Shown one piece after another: positions 17,117-24,897 of a stretch of DNA of 64,000 nucleotides. Source of the stretch: Sinorhizobium sp. A49 (GTDB taxonomy: Bacteria > Pseudomonadota > Alphaproteobacteria > Rhizobiales > Rhizobiaceae); the NCBI RefSeq assembly GCF_002002725.1, contig NZ_MUNW01000049.1:124001-188000 (forward strand). Direction: 5' to 3'. Below the pieces are notes generated by a model. The model was not told the origin of the DNA, did not search any database, and was given only the letters and a program-made list of their open reading frames with translations. Position numbers and translations under genes: made by a program. Position 1 is the first letter of the stretch. Every line of letters begins with the position of its first letter.

Positions 17117-17304
17117 CTGGTTGCGTTCGTTCCCTGTTTTGGTTGGTGAACATGGAAGCAACGTCGTGCTTTTGCAACCTTACTGCGCTGTTCCCTAGGT
17201 CGGGTGTGAGGGAAGCGCCGTGTTTATACAGTAGATTTGGAATGTCGCGCATTCAGCCATGCGTACCGACCGGCAGCGGCAGCTGATATGATTGTCGTCG
17301 CGGT

Positions 17305-17336
17305 GTGCGATCCCGCTCATTTTAGCGGGATCGCAC
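17305..17336. terminator. hairpin at the end of the transporter/SDR/DhaKL operon
   Basis: GTGCGATCCCGCT (17305-17317) is perfectly complementary to AGCGGGATCGCAC (17324-17336), a 13-bp stem with a 6-base loop, 64 bases past the DhaL stop. It separates that operon from the SorC-DhaK gene. There is no clear T run. Confidence 0.6.
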
Positions 17337-17399
17337 CGGCCCTGGGAGGCGAAGTATTCTGGCGAAGGCACGGTTCCGTGCCGCCGCCTTCGTCAGGAA

Positions 17400-18041
17400 T
17401 TACGCCAGGCGCGCGCGGGCGCCCTGCGAAAGCTCCTTCAGGATAATCGCGCAGGAGGTGGCGCCTGCGTCGAGCACGCCGAGCGAGCGCTCGCCGAGCC
17501 GGCTGGCGCGGCCGATCTTGGCGACCAGATCGCGGGTCGAATCGCGGCCTGCCTCGGCTGCGACAACCAGCGCGTCGAGCGCTTCGTCGAACGATTTTCC
17601 GTTCGCCGTCGCGCCGTCAAAGGCCTCCACCGCCGGAACGAGCGTGTCGATCAGCGTCTTGTCGCCGACCTTGGCCGAGCCGATCGACTGGATGCCCTCG
17701 AGGCCGGCATGCAGCATGTTGCTGTAGGTCGCCGCATCGATGGCGGGAACGCCGTCGAGCTTCTCGGCGAACTCGGTGAACATCACCCCATAGAGTGGGC
17801 CCATGGATCCGCCGATCTCGGTCATCAGTACGGTGCCGAGCGTATCCAGCGCCTCGGACAAGGTGCTCTCCCTGTCCTTCAGCCGGTCGGCGGCCATGCC
17901 GAAGCCCTTGGCCATGTTGACGCCATGGTCGCCGTCGCCGATTTTGCCGTCGATTTCGCTTAAGTAGGCGCGGTTCTCGATGATGCGCTCTGCGAGCGAC
18001 AGCACGATCGCGCCGGAATTGGCGTTGCTAAACGTCTGCAT
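17400..18041 (-). CDS. dhaL: dihydroxyacetone kinase subunit L (second copy)
   Basis: This 213-residue DhaL has GKIGDGDHGVNMAKG, the Asp-rich nucleotide site, then GGSMGPLYGVMF and GDKTLIDTLVPA. It is the last gene of the ATPase-permease-SBP-SDR-DhaK-DhaL run and starts 15 bases after the DhaK stop. DhaK with DhaL forms a two-subunit kinase for dihydroxyacetone or related C4 ketoses such as erythrulose. It is distinct in sequence from the first DhaL, so the locus carries two kinases, not a recent duplication. Confidence 0.93.
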   Translation of the reverse strand: MQTFSNANSGAIVLSLAERIIENRAYLSEIDGKIGDGDHGVNMAKGFGMAADRLKDRESTLSEALDTLGTVLMTEIGGSMGPLYGVMFTEFAEKLDGVPAIDAATYSNMLHAGLEGIQSIGSAKVGDKTLIDTLVPAVEAFDGATANGKSFDEALDALVVAAEAGRDSTRDLVAKIGRASRLGERSLGVLDAGATSCAIILKELSQGARARLA

Positions 18042-18056
18042 GATGCGCCTCTTTCG

Positions 18057-19049
18057 TCACAGGATGGTGGTGCAGCGAACCTCGACGTCGAGGAGCGCCT
18101 TGAGTTCGTCGTCGAGCGCCAGCACGGTCAGCGTCGCGCCGACCATTTCCAGCGAGGTGAAGTAGTTGCCGATATAGGTCCGGTAAATGCTGAGACCGCG
18201 ACCGGTGATTTCCTTCTCGATCGTGTCGTTCAGGATGTAGAGTTCGTTGAGCGGCGTGGCGCCGAGACCGGAGACCAGCACGGCGACCTCGGTACCCGAA
18301 GCCAGGTTGTGGTCGTCGAGCACGATCTGGCACATGTCCTTGGCGACCTCGTCGGCGGTCTTCAGCGCTTCGACCCGCACGCCCGGTTCGCCGTGGTGGC
18401 CGATGCCGACTTCCATGGTGCCGGGCTCGATCTGGAAGTTCGGATGGCCGACGGCTGGAAGCGTGCAGGGCCCAAGGCCGACGCCGATCGAACGGCAATT
18501 GTCGATCGCCTTCTGCGCGGTCGCACGCACCTCTTCGAGGCTTGCGCCTTCGGCCGCCTTTGCGCCGCCGATCTTCCACATGAAGATCTCGCCGGCCACG
18601 CCGCGGCGCTTCTCGCGCTCTTCCGGCGGTGCCGAGCAGACGTCGTCATTGGCAACGACGGTCAGGACGTCGATGCCGTCCTTGGCGGCGAGCTTCATGG
18701 CCATCTTCACGTTCATGTTGTCGCCGGCGTAGTTGCCATAGAGGCAGACGACGCCCTTGCCGCCATTGGCTTCGCGGATCGCATCGTGGAAGCTCTTGGC
18801 GGTCGGCGACGAGAAAAGCTCGCCGACGGCAACGGCGTCCAGCATGTTGCGGCCGGTGTAGCCGATGAAGGCCGGCTCGTGGCCGGAGCCGCCGCCGGTG
18901 ACGACGCCGACCTTGCCGGCAACCGGTACGCCCCTGGCGACGACCACGCGCGGGTTGTCAGCCAGACGCACGATGTCGGAGTGCGCCTTGACGAAGCCCT
19001 TGACGGTGTCCTCGACCACCTCGTCGGGATTGTTGATGAACCTTTGCAT
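18057..19049 (-). CDS. dhaK: dihydroxyacetone kinase subunit K (stand-alone copy)
   Basis: This 330-residue DhaK begins MQRFINNPDEVVEDTVKGF. It shows GGGSGHEPAFIGYTG, NYAGDNMNVKMA and the covalent substrate-binding His in GIGHHGEPG. The length is typical of DhaK, without any regulator part. It binds the ketone substrate through that His and passes phosphate from DhaL. Its place after an SDR dehydrogenase suggests oxidation of a polyol to a ketose, then phosphorylation. Known DhaK relatives act on dihydroxyacetone, D- and L-erythrulose; the sequence alone does not decide. Confidence 0.93.
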   Translation of the reverse strand: MQRFINNPDEVVEDTVKGFVKAHSDIVRLADNPRVVVARGVPVAGKVGVVTGGGSGHEPAFIGYTGRNMLDAVAVGELFSSPTAKSFHDAIREANGGKGVVCLYGNYAGDNMNVKMAMKLAAKDGIDVLTVVANDDVCSAPPEEREKRRGVAGEIFMWKIGGAKAAEGASLEEVRATAQKAIDNCRSIGVGLGPCTLPAVGHPNFQIEPGTMEVGIGHHGEPGVRVEALKTADEVAKDMCQIVLDDHNLASGTEVAVLVSGLGATPLNELYILNDTIEKEITGRGLSIYRTYIGNYFTSLEMVGATLTVLALDDELKALLDVEVRCTTIL

Positions 19050-19079
19050 GGTAGCTCCTGTAGATGGGGTCGTGCTTCG

Positions 19080-19853
19080 TCAGAGAATGGTGTAGCCGCC
19101 GTCGATCAAGAGATCGGCGCCGGTGATCATGTCGGCTCCCGCCGACGACAGGAACACGGCGGCAGCCGCGATCTCTTCCGGATAGGCGAAACGGCCGACC
19201 GGGATGCGTTTCTTGGCAGCCTCGCCCTTTTCGCCGCTCCAGGCCTTCTTGCCGAGTTCTGTCAGAACGATGGTCGGGGAGATGGTGTTGACGGTGATGC
19301 CGTGTTTGCCCCATTCGGCCGCAAAGGTCTTCGACATGCCGATGACGCCGAATTTCGAGGCGCAATAGGCAACATGGTCTTCGATCGCGACCGTGCCGGC
19401 CTGCGAGGCGAGGTTGATGATCTTGCCGCCCTTGCCGGCAGCGATCATCGCCCGGCCGACGGCCTGGGTGACGAGGAAGCTGCCCTTCAGGTTGATGGCG
19501 ATGGTCTTGTCCCAATAGTCGAGCGACAGCTCCTCGGCGGGCGCGAGGAACACGACGCCGGCGCTGTTGACGGCGATATCGATGCCGCCGAAGGCAGCGA
19601 CGACGCCCGACACAGCCGCATTGACCGAGGCTGCGTTCGAAACGTCGCAGACGAACGGTTTCGCGTCACCGCCGAGCGCCTCGGCCTTTGCGCGTGCGAC
19701 ATCCTCGTTGATATCGAGCACGGCCACTTTCGCGCCCTTGGCCGCAAATGCGCTGGCCACCGCCGCGCCGATGCCGGAGGCGCCGCCGGTGACGAGCGCA
19801 ACCTTGCCGGTCAGCGGGAAATTGAGGTCGATCTGCGGTGTGGTCTCGGTCAT
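19080..19853 (-). CDS. SDR family oxidoreductase, probable polyol (D-threitol-like) dehydrogenase
   Basis: This 257-residue classical short-chain dehydrogenase has the cofactor motif TGGASGIGAA, NSAG, and the catalytic Ser/Tyr/Lys in INLASQAG, YCASK. Asp at the end of strand 2 (VAVLDINED) predicts NAD preference. It begins MTETTPQIDLNFPLTGKVAL, an N-terminal extension seen in D-threitol/glycerol-type dehydrogenases that sit next to DhaK genes. The ATG at 19853 is chosen over the longer frame because it follows the family start. It likely oxidises the transported polyol to the ketose used by DhaKL. Confidence 0.85.
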   Translation of the reverse strand: MTETTPQIDLNFPLTGKVALVTGGASGIGAAVASAFAAKGAKVAVLDINEDVARAKAEALGGDAKPFVCDVSNAASVNAAVSGVVAAFGGIDIAVNSAGVVFLAPAEELSLDYWDKTIAINLKGSFLVTQAVGRAMIAAGKGGKIINLASQAGTVAIEDHVAYCASKFGVIGMSKTFAAEWGKHGITVNTISPTIVLTELGKKAWSGEKGEAAKKRIPVGRFAYPEEIAAAAVFLSSAGADMITGADLLIDGGYTIL

Positions 19854-19880
19854 GTCGTGTTCCCTCGGCGTTTTGAAAGC

Positions 19881-19899
19881 GGGGCGGGCAGGCCGCCCC
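19881..19899 (-). other. intercistronic hairpin between the binding-protein gene and the SDR gene
   Basis: GGGGCGG (19881-19887) pairs with CCGCCCC (19893-19899). Hairpins directly after a binding-protein gene often protect its mRNA end so that it is made in excess over the rest of the operon. Confidence 0.45.
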
Positions 19900-19912
19900 A
19901 CTTGAGTTGGCG

Positions 19913-20899
19913 TTACTTGCGGGCTTCGAGCAGCTTGTCGACGTTTTCGGTCGTGACCGGCGTCCACGGAACGTTGTATTCCTTGTCCTTGCCGTCGTTG
20001 AACGGCATGTCGGGATACTGCGCCCAGATGTCCGACTGCGGCTTGTAGTCGCCCTTCTTCGCCTGGAAGATCGCGAGGTCGAGCGCGCCCTGTGCCTGGG
20101 CACGGGCATCCTGCAGAATCGAGGTCATCGTGCCTTCCTTGACGGCCGTCAGAGCATCGGTCACGCCGTCGATGCCGGCAATGGCGAAGTCATCGACCTT
20201 GAGGCCGGCCGACTTGATCGCTTCGATCGCGCCGAGCGCCATCTCGTCGTTCTGGCCGATGACGCCGTTGATCTGGCCGGAATGCGCCGTCAGCCAGTTT
20301 TCCATCAGGGTCTGGGCTTCCGCACGCGACCAGTTGGCGGTCTGCTGTTCGAGGACCTTGACATCCGGGCACTCGGCGAGCGCCTTCTTGTTGCCCTCGA
20401 GGCGCGAGATCTGCGCCGACTGGCCGATCGGGCCTTCGATGATGACGACATTGCCCTTGCAGCCGATCTTGTCGAGTACGGTCTTGGCTTCCATGTAGCC
20501 GGACACCGTATCGTCGGAGCCGACATAGGCAGTCAGCAAATCGGAGTTGACGCGGGTGTTGGAGCCGACGACCGGAATGCCGGCGTCATGGGCGGCCTGC
20601 ACGGCGGTCGCGCCAGCCTCGATGTCGATCGGCACGAAGATGATCGCATTGAACTTCTGCGTGATCATCGTGTTGAACTGTTCCTGCTGGACCAGAGCGT
20701 CGTAGCGGCCGTCGAACACGGTCAACTCGACTTCGCCGCTCTTGACGGCGGGATGCTCTTCAAGGGCCGCCGACCAGATCTGCATGAATTCGGCATTGAG
20801 GCCGTAGGGCGCCGCACCGATCTTGAGCTTTTCCTGCGCGACGGCCGACGACGCGAAGAGGGCCGTGGCGGAAGCCAGGGCGATCACGAGTTTCTTCAT
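19913..20899 (-). CDS. sugar ABC transporter substrate-binding protein (ribose type)
   Basis: This 328-residue periplasmic protein starts MKKLVIALASATALFASSAVAQ, a Sec signal peptide with cleavage after AVAQ or AVA. The mature part has the type I periplasmic binding fold of the RbsB group: IIFVPIDIEAGATAVQAAHDAGIPVVG and GQNDEMALGAIEAI. The ATG at 20899 follows a strong AAGGAGGAG. Ligands of this group are sugars or sugar alcohols; with SDR and DhaKL downstream a short polyol or tetrose is likely, by context only. Confidence 0.92.
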   Translation of the reverse strand: MKKLVIALASATALFASSAVAQEKLKIGAAPYGLNAEFMQIWSAALEEHPAVKSGEVELTVFDGRYDALVQQEQFNTMITQKFNAIIFVPIDIEAGATAVQAAHDAGIPVVGSNTRVNSDLLTAYVGSDDTVSGYMEAKTVLDKIGCKGNVVIIEGPIGQSAQISRLEGNKKALAECPDVKVLEQQTANWSRAEAQTLMENWLTAHSGQINGVIGQNDEMALGAIEAIKSAGLKVDDFAIAGIDGVTDALTAVKEGTMTSILQDARAQAQGALDLAIFQAKKGDYKPQSDIWAQYPDMPFNDGKDKEYNVPWTPVTTENVDKLLEARK

Positions 20900-20953
20900 G
20901 CTACTCCTCCTTATTGTGGTTTCCGCGACCTTCATGGCGCACGGATTGCTTCA

Positions 20954-20973
20954 TGGCCGCCGCTCGGCGGCCA
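20954..20973 (-). other. intercistronic hairpin between permease and binding-protein genes
   Basis: TGGCCGCCG (20954-20962) pairs perfectly with CGGCGGCCA (20965-20973). Together with the hairpin at 19881 it brackets the binding-protein gene in the transcript. Confidence 0.45.
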
Positions 20974-20985
20974 ATATCTCAAGGG

Positions 20986-21990
20986 TCAGAGACCCTGATT
21001 GCGTTTCTGGTCGAGCATCACGGCGCCGACGATCAGCGCGCCTTTGAGGACCTGCTGGTAGTAGGATTGGATGCCCATCAGATCGAGGCCGTTGTTCATC
21101 ACGCCGATGATCAAGGCGCCGATCAGCGTTCCCGTAACCCGGCCGACGCCGCCCGAGAGGCTGGTGCCGCCGATGACGACCGCAGCGATCGCGTCGAGTT
21201 CATAGGCGATGCCGGCCTGCGGCAGGGCGGAACCGGTTCTCGCCGAGAGCATCATGCCTGCAAGGCCCGAAAGACCACCGGAGATGACGTAGACGAGGAA
21301 GCGGATGCGGGTGACGTTGATGCCCGAGGTCTTGGCCGCATGCGGGTTGCCGCCGACGGCGTAGATGTAGCGGCCGAAGCGCGTGCGCGTCAGGATCCAC
21401 CAGGAAGCGAGGAAGACGATCCCAAGCAGGATGACGGGCATCGGAATGCCGAGGATGTTGCCGGTGCCGATCCAGCGGAATTCCGGCGTCAGTGCCGGCA
21501 CCGGCTTGCCGCCGCCATAAATCAGCGTCATGCCGCGGGCGGCAGACAGCATGCCGAGCGTGGCGACGAAGGCCGGGACCGAGAAGCGCGAAACGATGAA
21601 GCCGACGATGATGCCGCAGGCGACGCCGACGAGAATGCCGATCGCCAGCGCCACGAAAAAGGGGTATGGCGCGCCGGCGACGCCTGCTGTCGCCGAGGTG
21701 GTCGCGAAGCTGGCGCTGACCATGCCTGCGAGCGCCACCACCGAACCGACGGAAAGGTCGATGCCGCGCGTCAGGATGACGAAGGTCATGCCGATCGCGA
21801 GCACGCCGTTGATCGACGTCTGCAAAAGCACGTTGGAGATGTTGCCCGGTGTCAGGAAGTACTCGTTGGAGAACGAGAGGATGACCGCCAGCAGCAGGAA
21901 GGCGAGAAAGATGCCGTATTCCTGGACCAACGTGCCGCGGTTTTCGGCGCTGAACCAGCTTCTGGAGGAATTGTTTTCGATGTTGGACAC
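20986..21990 (-). CDS. sugar ABC transporter permease (RbsC type)
   Basis: This 334-residue membrane protein has about ten hydrophobic segments and the RbsC-family signatures LTRGIDLSVGSVVALAGM and GGTSLSGGVGRVTGTLIGAL with MNNGLDLMG near the end. It forms the inner-membrane channel for the binding protein encoded downstream and is energised by the double ATPase upstream. It starts 58 bases after the ATPase stop codon. Confidence 0.92.
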   Translation of the reverse strand: MSNIENNSSRSWFSAENRGTLVQEYGIFLAFLLLAVILSFSNEYFLTPGNISNVLLQTSINGVLAIGMTFVILTRGIDLSVGSVVALAGMVSASFATTSATAGVAGAPYPFFVALAIGILVGVACGIIVGFIVSRFSVPAFVATLGMLSAARGMTLIYGGGKPVPALTPEFRWIGTGNILGIPMPVILLGIVFLASWWILTRTRFGRYIYAVGGNPHAAKTSGINVTRIRFLVYVISGGLSGLAGMMLSARTGSALPQAGIAYELDAIAAVVIGGTSLSGGVGRVTGTLIGALIIGVMNNGLDLMGIQSYYQQVLKGALIVGAVMLDQKRNQGL

Positions 21991-22048
21991 GGTTCTCAGG
22001 CCCCTTTGATGTCGGACAAGCGCTTTTGGCGTCGATCTCGCGGGTGGT

Positions 22049-23527
22049 TCAGGTCGATAGATGGACGAGCGACTGGGCGTCGGTCGCCCGGCGGTCGTGG
22101 ATGCCTGCGGATTTTCCCTGGCGCATGACGAGGATGCGATCGGACATGCCGAGCACCTCGTCGATTTCAGAGGAAATCATGACGACGGTTCCGCCGGCTG
22201 CAGTGAAATCGCAGATGATGCGGTAGATCTCGCGCTTGGCGCCGACGTCGACGCCGCGGGTCGGCTCGTCGAGCAGAAGCAACCTCGGCTGGCGCAGGAA
22301 CCATTTGCCGAGCACGACCTTCTGCTGGTTTCCGCCCGATAGGCCCGAAACCGGCATCGTGTCACGCGCGGCCTTGATGCCGAAGCGGGCGATCATTTCG
22401 GCGCTGGCTGCAGCCTCGTCCCGACCCTTCATGACGAAGCGCGGGCTCATTTCGGGAAGGCTTGCCAGGCAGATATTGCCGCGAACGCTGTCGGCAAGAT
22501 TGAGGCCGCTCACCTTCCTGTCCTCGGTGACGAGGGCGATGCCGTTCGCCATTGCATCGGCCGGCTTGGCCACCGTGATCTGCTGGCCTTCGAGCCGGAT
22601 GCTACCTTGCGACGGGCGGTCGAGGCCGAACAGGCAGTTGAAGATCTCCGTGCGGCCCGAGCCCATCAGCCCGTAGATGCCGAAGATCTCGCCCTTGCGC
22701 ACCGAAAACGAGATGTCCTCGATCTTGCCCGGCAGCGTCAGGCCCGAGACCTCCAGGCCGATCTCGTCGGTCGGGTCGTTGGTCTTGATGTATTCTTCCC
22801 CGAGTTCGCGTCCGACGATCATCTTGATCAGGCCAGGGCGATCGATGTCGGCGATGAGGCCGCTGCCGACATATCCGCCGTCGCGAAAGACGGTGTAGCT
22901 GTCGGCGATCTGGAAGATCTCCGAAAGCCGGTGCGAGACGTAGACGACGCCCTTGCCCTCGGCCTTGAGGCGGGCAACGGCAGCAAACAGGTGCTGTGCT
23001 TCCTTCTCGCCGATCGCCGATGTCGGCTCGTCCATGAAGATGACCTCGGCTTCATGGCTGAAGGCCTTGGCGATTTCGACCAGCTGCATCTGCGCGACCG
23101 AAAGGGTCATCATCGTCTGGGTGGCGCGGATGCCGAATTCCAGCCGATCCAGCAGTTGCTGGGCGTCCCGGTTCATTTTCTTGAAGTCGATGCCGCCGAA
23201 GCGGCCGGAGGGTTCGCGGCCGAGATAGATGTTTTCAGCCACCGTCATGTGCGGGACGGGGCTCAGTTCCTGTTCGATGATGGCGATGCCGGAGGCGAGC
23301 GCTTCGGCGGGGTTGCCGTAGTGCACTTCCTTGCCGCGCCGCCAGATCGTGCCGCCGTCGCGCTGTTGGATGCCCATCAGGATCGAAAGAAACGTCGACT
23401 TTCCAGCGCCGTTGCCACCGCAAAGCGCGTGAACGGAGCCGGCCTGAAGCTCCAGGCGGCCGTCGCGCAACGCGACGACTCCCCCGAATGACTTCTTCAA
23501 TCCTTCAACCTTCAAGAGCGGTTGCAT
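22049..23527 (-). CDS. sugar ABC transporter ATP-binding protein (RbsA type, two ATPase domains)
   Basis: This 492-residue protein has two fused ABC ATPase domains. The first has Walker A GGNGAGKST, signature LSVAQMQLVEIA and Walker B VIFMDEP. The second has the degenerate Walker A GLMGSGRTE usual for RbsA, then signature LSGGNQQKVVLGKW and LLLLDEPTRGVD. The ATG at 23527 follows GGGAGGAC and gives MQPLLKVEGLKKSFGG; the longer frame has no ribosome-binding site. It is the first gene of the operon. The promoter region upstream holds two 16-bp palindromes. Confidence 0.93.
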   Translation of the reverse strand: MQPLLKVEGLKKSFGGVVALRDGRLELQAGSVHALCGGNGAGKSTFLSILMGIQQRDGGTIWRRGKEVHYGNPAEALASGIAIIEQELSPVPHMTVAENIYLGREPSGRFGGIDFKKMNRDAQQLLDRLEFGIRATQTMMTLSVAQMQLVEIAKAFSHEAEVIFMDEPTSAIGEKEAQHLFAAVARLKAEGKGVVYVSHRLSEIFQIADSYTVFRDGGYVGSGLIADIDRPGLIKMIVGRELGEEYIKTNDPTDEIGLEVSGLTLPGKIEDISFSVRKGEIFGIYGLMGSGRTEIFNCLFGLDRPSQGSIRLEGQQITVAKPADAMANGIALVTEDRKVSGLNLADSVRGNICLASLPEMSPRFVMKGRDEAAASAEMIARFGIKAARDTMPVSGLSGGNQQKVVLGKWFLRQPRLLLLDEPTRGVDVGAKREIYRIICDFTAAGGTVVMISSEIDEVLGMSDRILVMRQGKSAGIHDRRATDAQSLVHLST

Positions 23528-23590
23528 GGTGTCCTCCCACGCTGCGATGGCGATTATCTCGCCGTCGATTTCGACAAAAATCACACTATG

Positions 23591-23606
23591 ATCGACATAT
23601 GTCAAT
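23591..23606 (-). promoter_or_regulatory. 16-bp palindrome, putative operator 1 of the transporter operon
   Basis: ATCGACATATGTCAAT is a near-perfect palindrome with core GACATATGTC, 64 bases before the ATPase start. It matches operator 2 at 14 of 16 positions or better (consensus ATYGACATRWGTCAAT). The likeliest binder is the SorC-DhaK fusion encoded in the same locus; this is inference. Confidence 0.6.
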
Positions 23607-23670
23607 AATGATATTTTACTTTTGATGATTTTAATCGTCTTTTGTCAAATTGTGGCACTGACGGGAGCCA

Positions 23671-23686
23671 ATTGACATGAGTCAAT
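23671..23686 (-). promoter_or_regulatory. 16-bp palindrome, putative operator 2 of the transporter operon
   Basis: ATTGACATGAGTCAAT (arms ATTGAC/GTCAAT) lies exactly 80 bases, centre to centre, upstream of operator 1. A half-site TTTGTCAAAT sits between them near 23641. The spacing would suit repression by looping or by an oligomeric regulator. Confidence 0.6.
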
Positions 23687-23826
23687 GCAATGCCCTCGTC
23701 CATCGCGTCTGCATTGGCGATCCGTTGACGCCGCGGTGACGCTTCGCCGCGCCCGGCCTATTCCCGGTTGAGTTCGGGTGACCGCGGGCTATTGTCGTGG
23801 TGTGTAATTGAAGGTGAGAAGCTGAA

Positions 23827-24897
23827 ATGGAAAAAGCCCGGAAGAACTGGCTCGCGATCGGTCTGGTCGTTCTAGCGCTCGCGGGCGGCTACTACGCCTG
23901 GCAGAACCTCGATCGCAATGCGCTACCCGCCGGGATCTCCAGCGGCAACGGACGCATCGAGGCGGTCGAGATTGATATCTCGACGAAAACGCCGGGCAGA
24001 ATCAAAGAGATCCTGGTGGACGAGGGTGACTTCGTCACTGCCGGCCAGGTGCTCGCCCAGATGGATACGGTCCAACTGGAAGCCCATAAGCGGCAGGCCG
24101 AAGCGCAGGAGAGGCGCGCTATCATCGGCGTCGAGGCGGCAAAGAACCTCGTGACCCAGCGCGAGGCGGAAAAGGCAGCTGCCGATGCCGTTCTGGCGCA
24201 ACGGCGGGCACAACTGGACGCTGCCGAGCGACGGCTTGCCCGTTCCGAACAACTGGTCAAGACGAGCACGGTTTCGCAGCAGGTACTGGACGACGACCGG
24301 GCCACCGCCGAAGGCGCAAGAGCAGCCGCCAGCGCCGCTGAAGCGTCCCTTGCCGCCTCGAATGCCGCGATCAATTCTGCGAAATCCCAGGTTATCGATG
24401 CGCAAGCCTCGGTAGAGGCCGCCAAGGCATCGGTCGAAAGCATCGTTGCAGATATCAATGACAGCACGCTCGTCTCGCCGCGCGACGGCCGCATCCAGTA
24501 TCGCGTCGTCCAGCCCGGCGAAGTGCTGGCCGCCGGCGGCCGGGTGCTCAATCTCGTTGATCTCGGCGATGTCTACATGACATTCTTCCTGCCGACGGAT
24601 CAGGCCGGCCTGTTGTCGATCGGCAGCGAGGTCCGGCTGGTGCTGGACGCAGCACCTCAATACATCATTCCCGCCAAGGTCTCCTATGTCGCCGATGTCG
24701 CTCAGTTCACGCCGAAGACGGTCGAGACGGCCGAAGAGCGGCAGAAGCTGACGTTCCGGATCAAGGCGCAGATTCCGAAGGAGCTGCTGAAGAAGTACAT
24801 CCGCATGGTGAAGACGGGACTTCCGGGCGTGGCCTACGTCAAGGTCGATCCGAATGCGGAGTGGCCCGCGAGCCAGACCGGCACGCTGGTGCAGTGA
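23827..24897 (+). CDS. HlyD family membrane fusion protein (YhiI-like)
   Basis: This 356-residue protein has one N-terminal membrane anchor ([17 protein letters not shown]), a lipoyl/barrel-sandwich half ([20 protein letters not shown] and [16 protein letters not shown]), a long alanine-rich alpha-hairpin of about 140 residues that forms a coiled coil, and the second half-motif [24 protein letters not shown]. It bridges an inner-membrane ABC exporter to the outer membrane in the periplasm. Its stop codon TGA overlaps the ATG of the RbbA-type gene, and the order HlyD, RbbA, YhhJ is the same as in the E. coli yhiI-rbbA-yhhJ cluster. Confidence 0.92.
   Translation: MEKARKNWLAIGLVVLALAGGYYAWQNLDRNALPAGISSGNGRIEAVEIDISTKTPGRIKEILVDEGDFVTAGQVLAQMDTVQLEAHKRQAEAQERRAIIGVEAAKNLVTQREAEKAAADAVLAQRRAQLDAAERRLARSEQLVKTSTVSQQVLDDDRATAEGARAAASAAEASLAASNAAINSAKSQVIDAQASVEAAKASVESIVADINDSTLVSPRDGRIQYRVVQPGEVLAAGGRVLNLVDLGDVYMTFFLPTDQAGLLSIGSEVRLVLDAAPQYIIPAKVSYVADVAQFTPKTVETAEERQKLTFRIKAQIPKELLKKYIRMVKTGLPGVAYVKVDPNAEWPASQTGTLVQ

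Noticed and set aside
17240-17254. GAATG-TCGCG-CATTC inverted repeat before the SorC-DhaK gene as an operator
   Set aside because: It does not resemble the ATYGACATRWGTCAAT sites before the transporter operon, and a single short repeat in GC-rich DNA is weak evidence.
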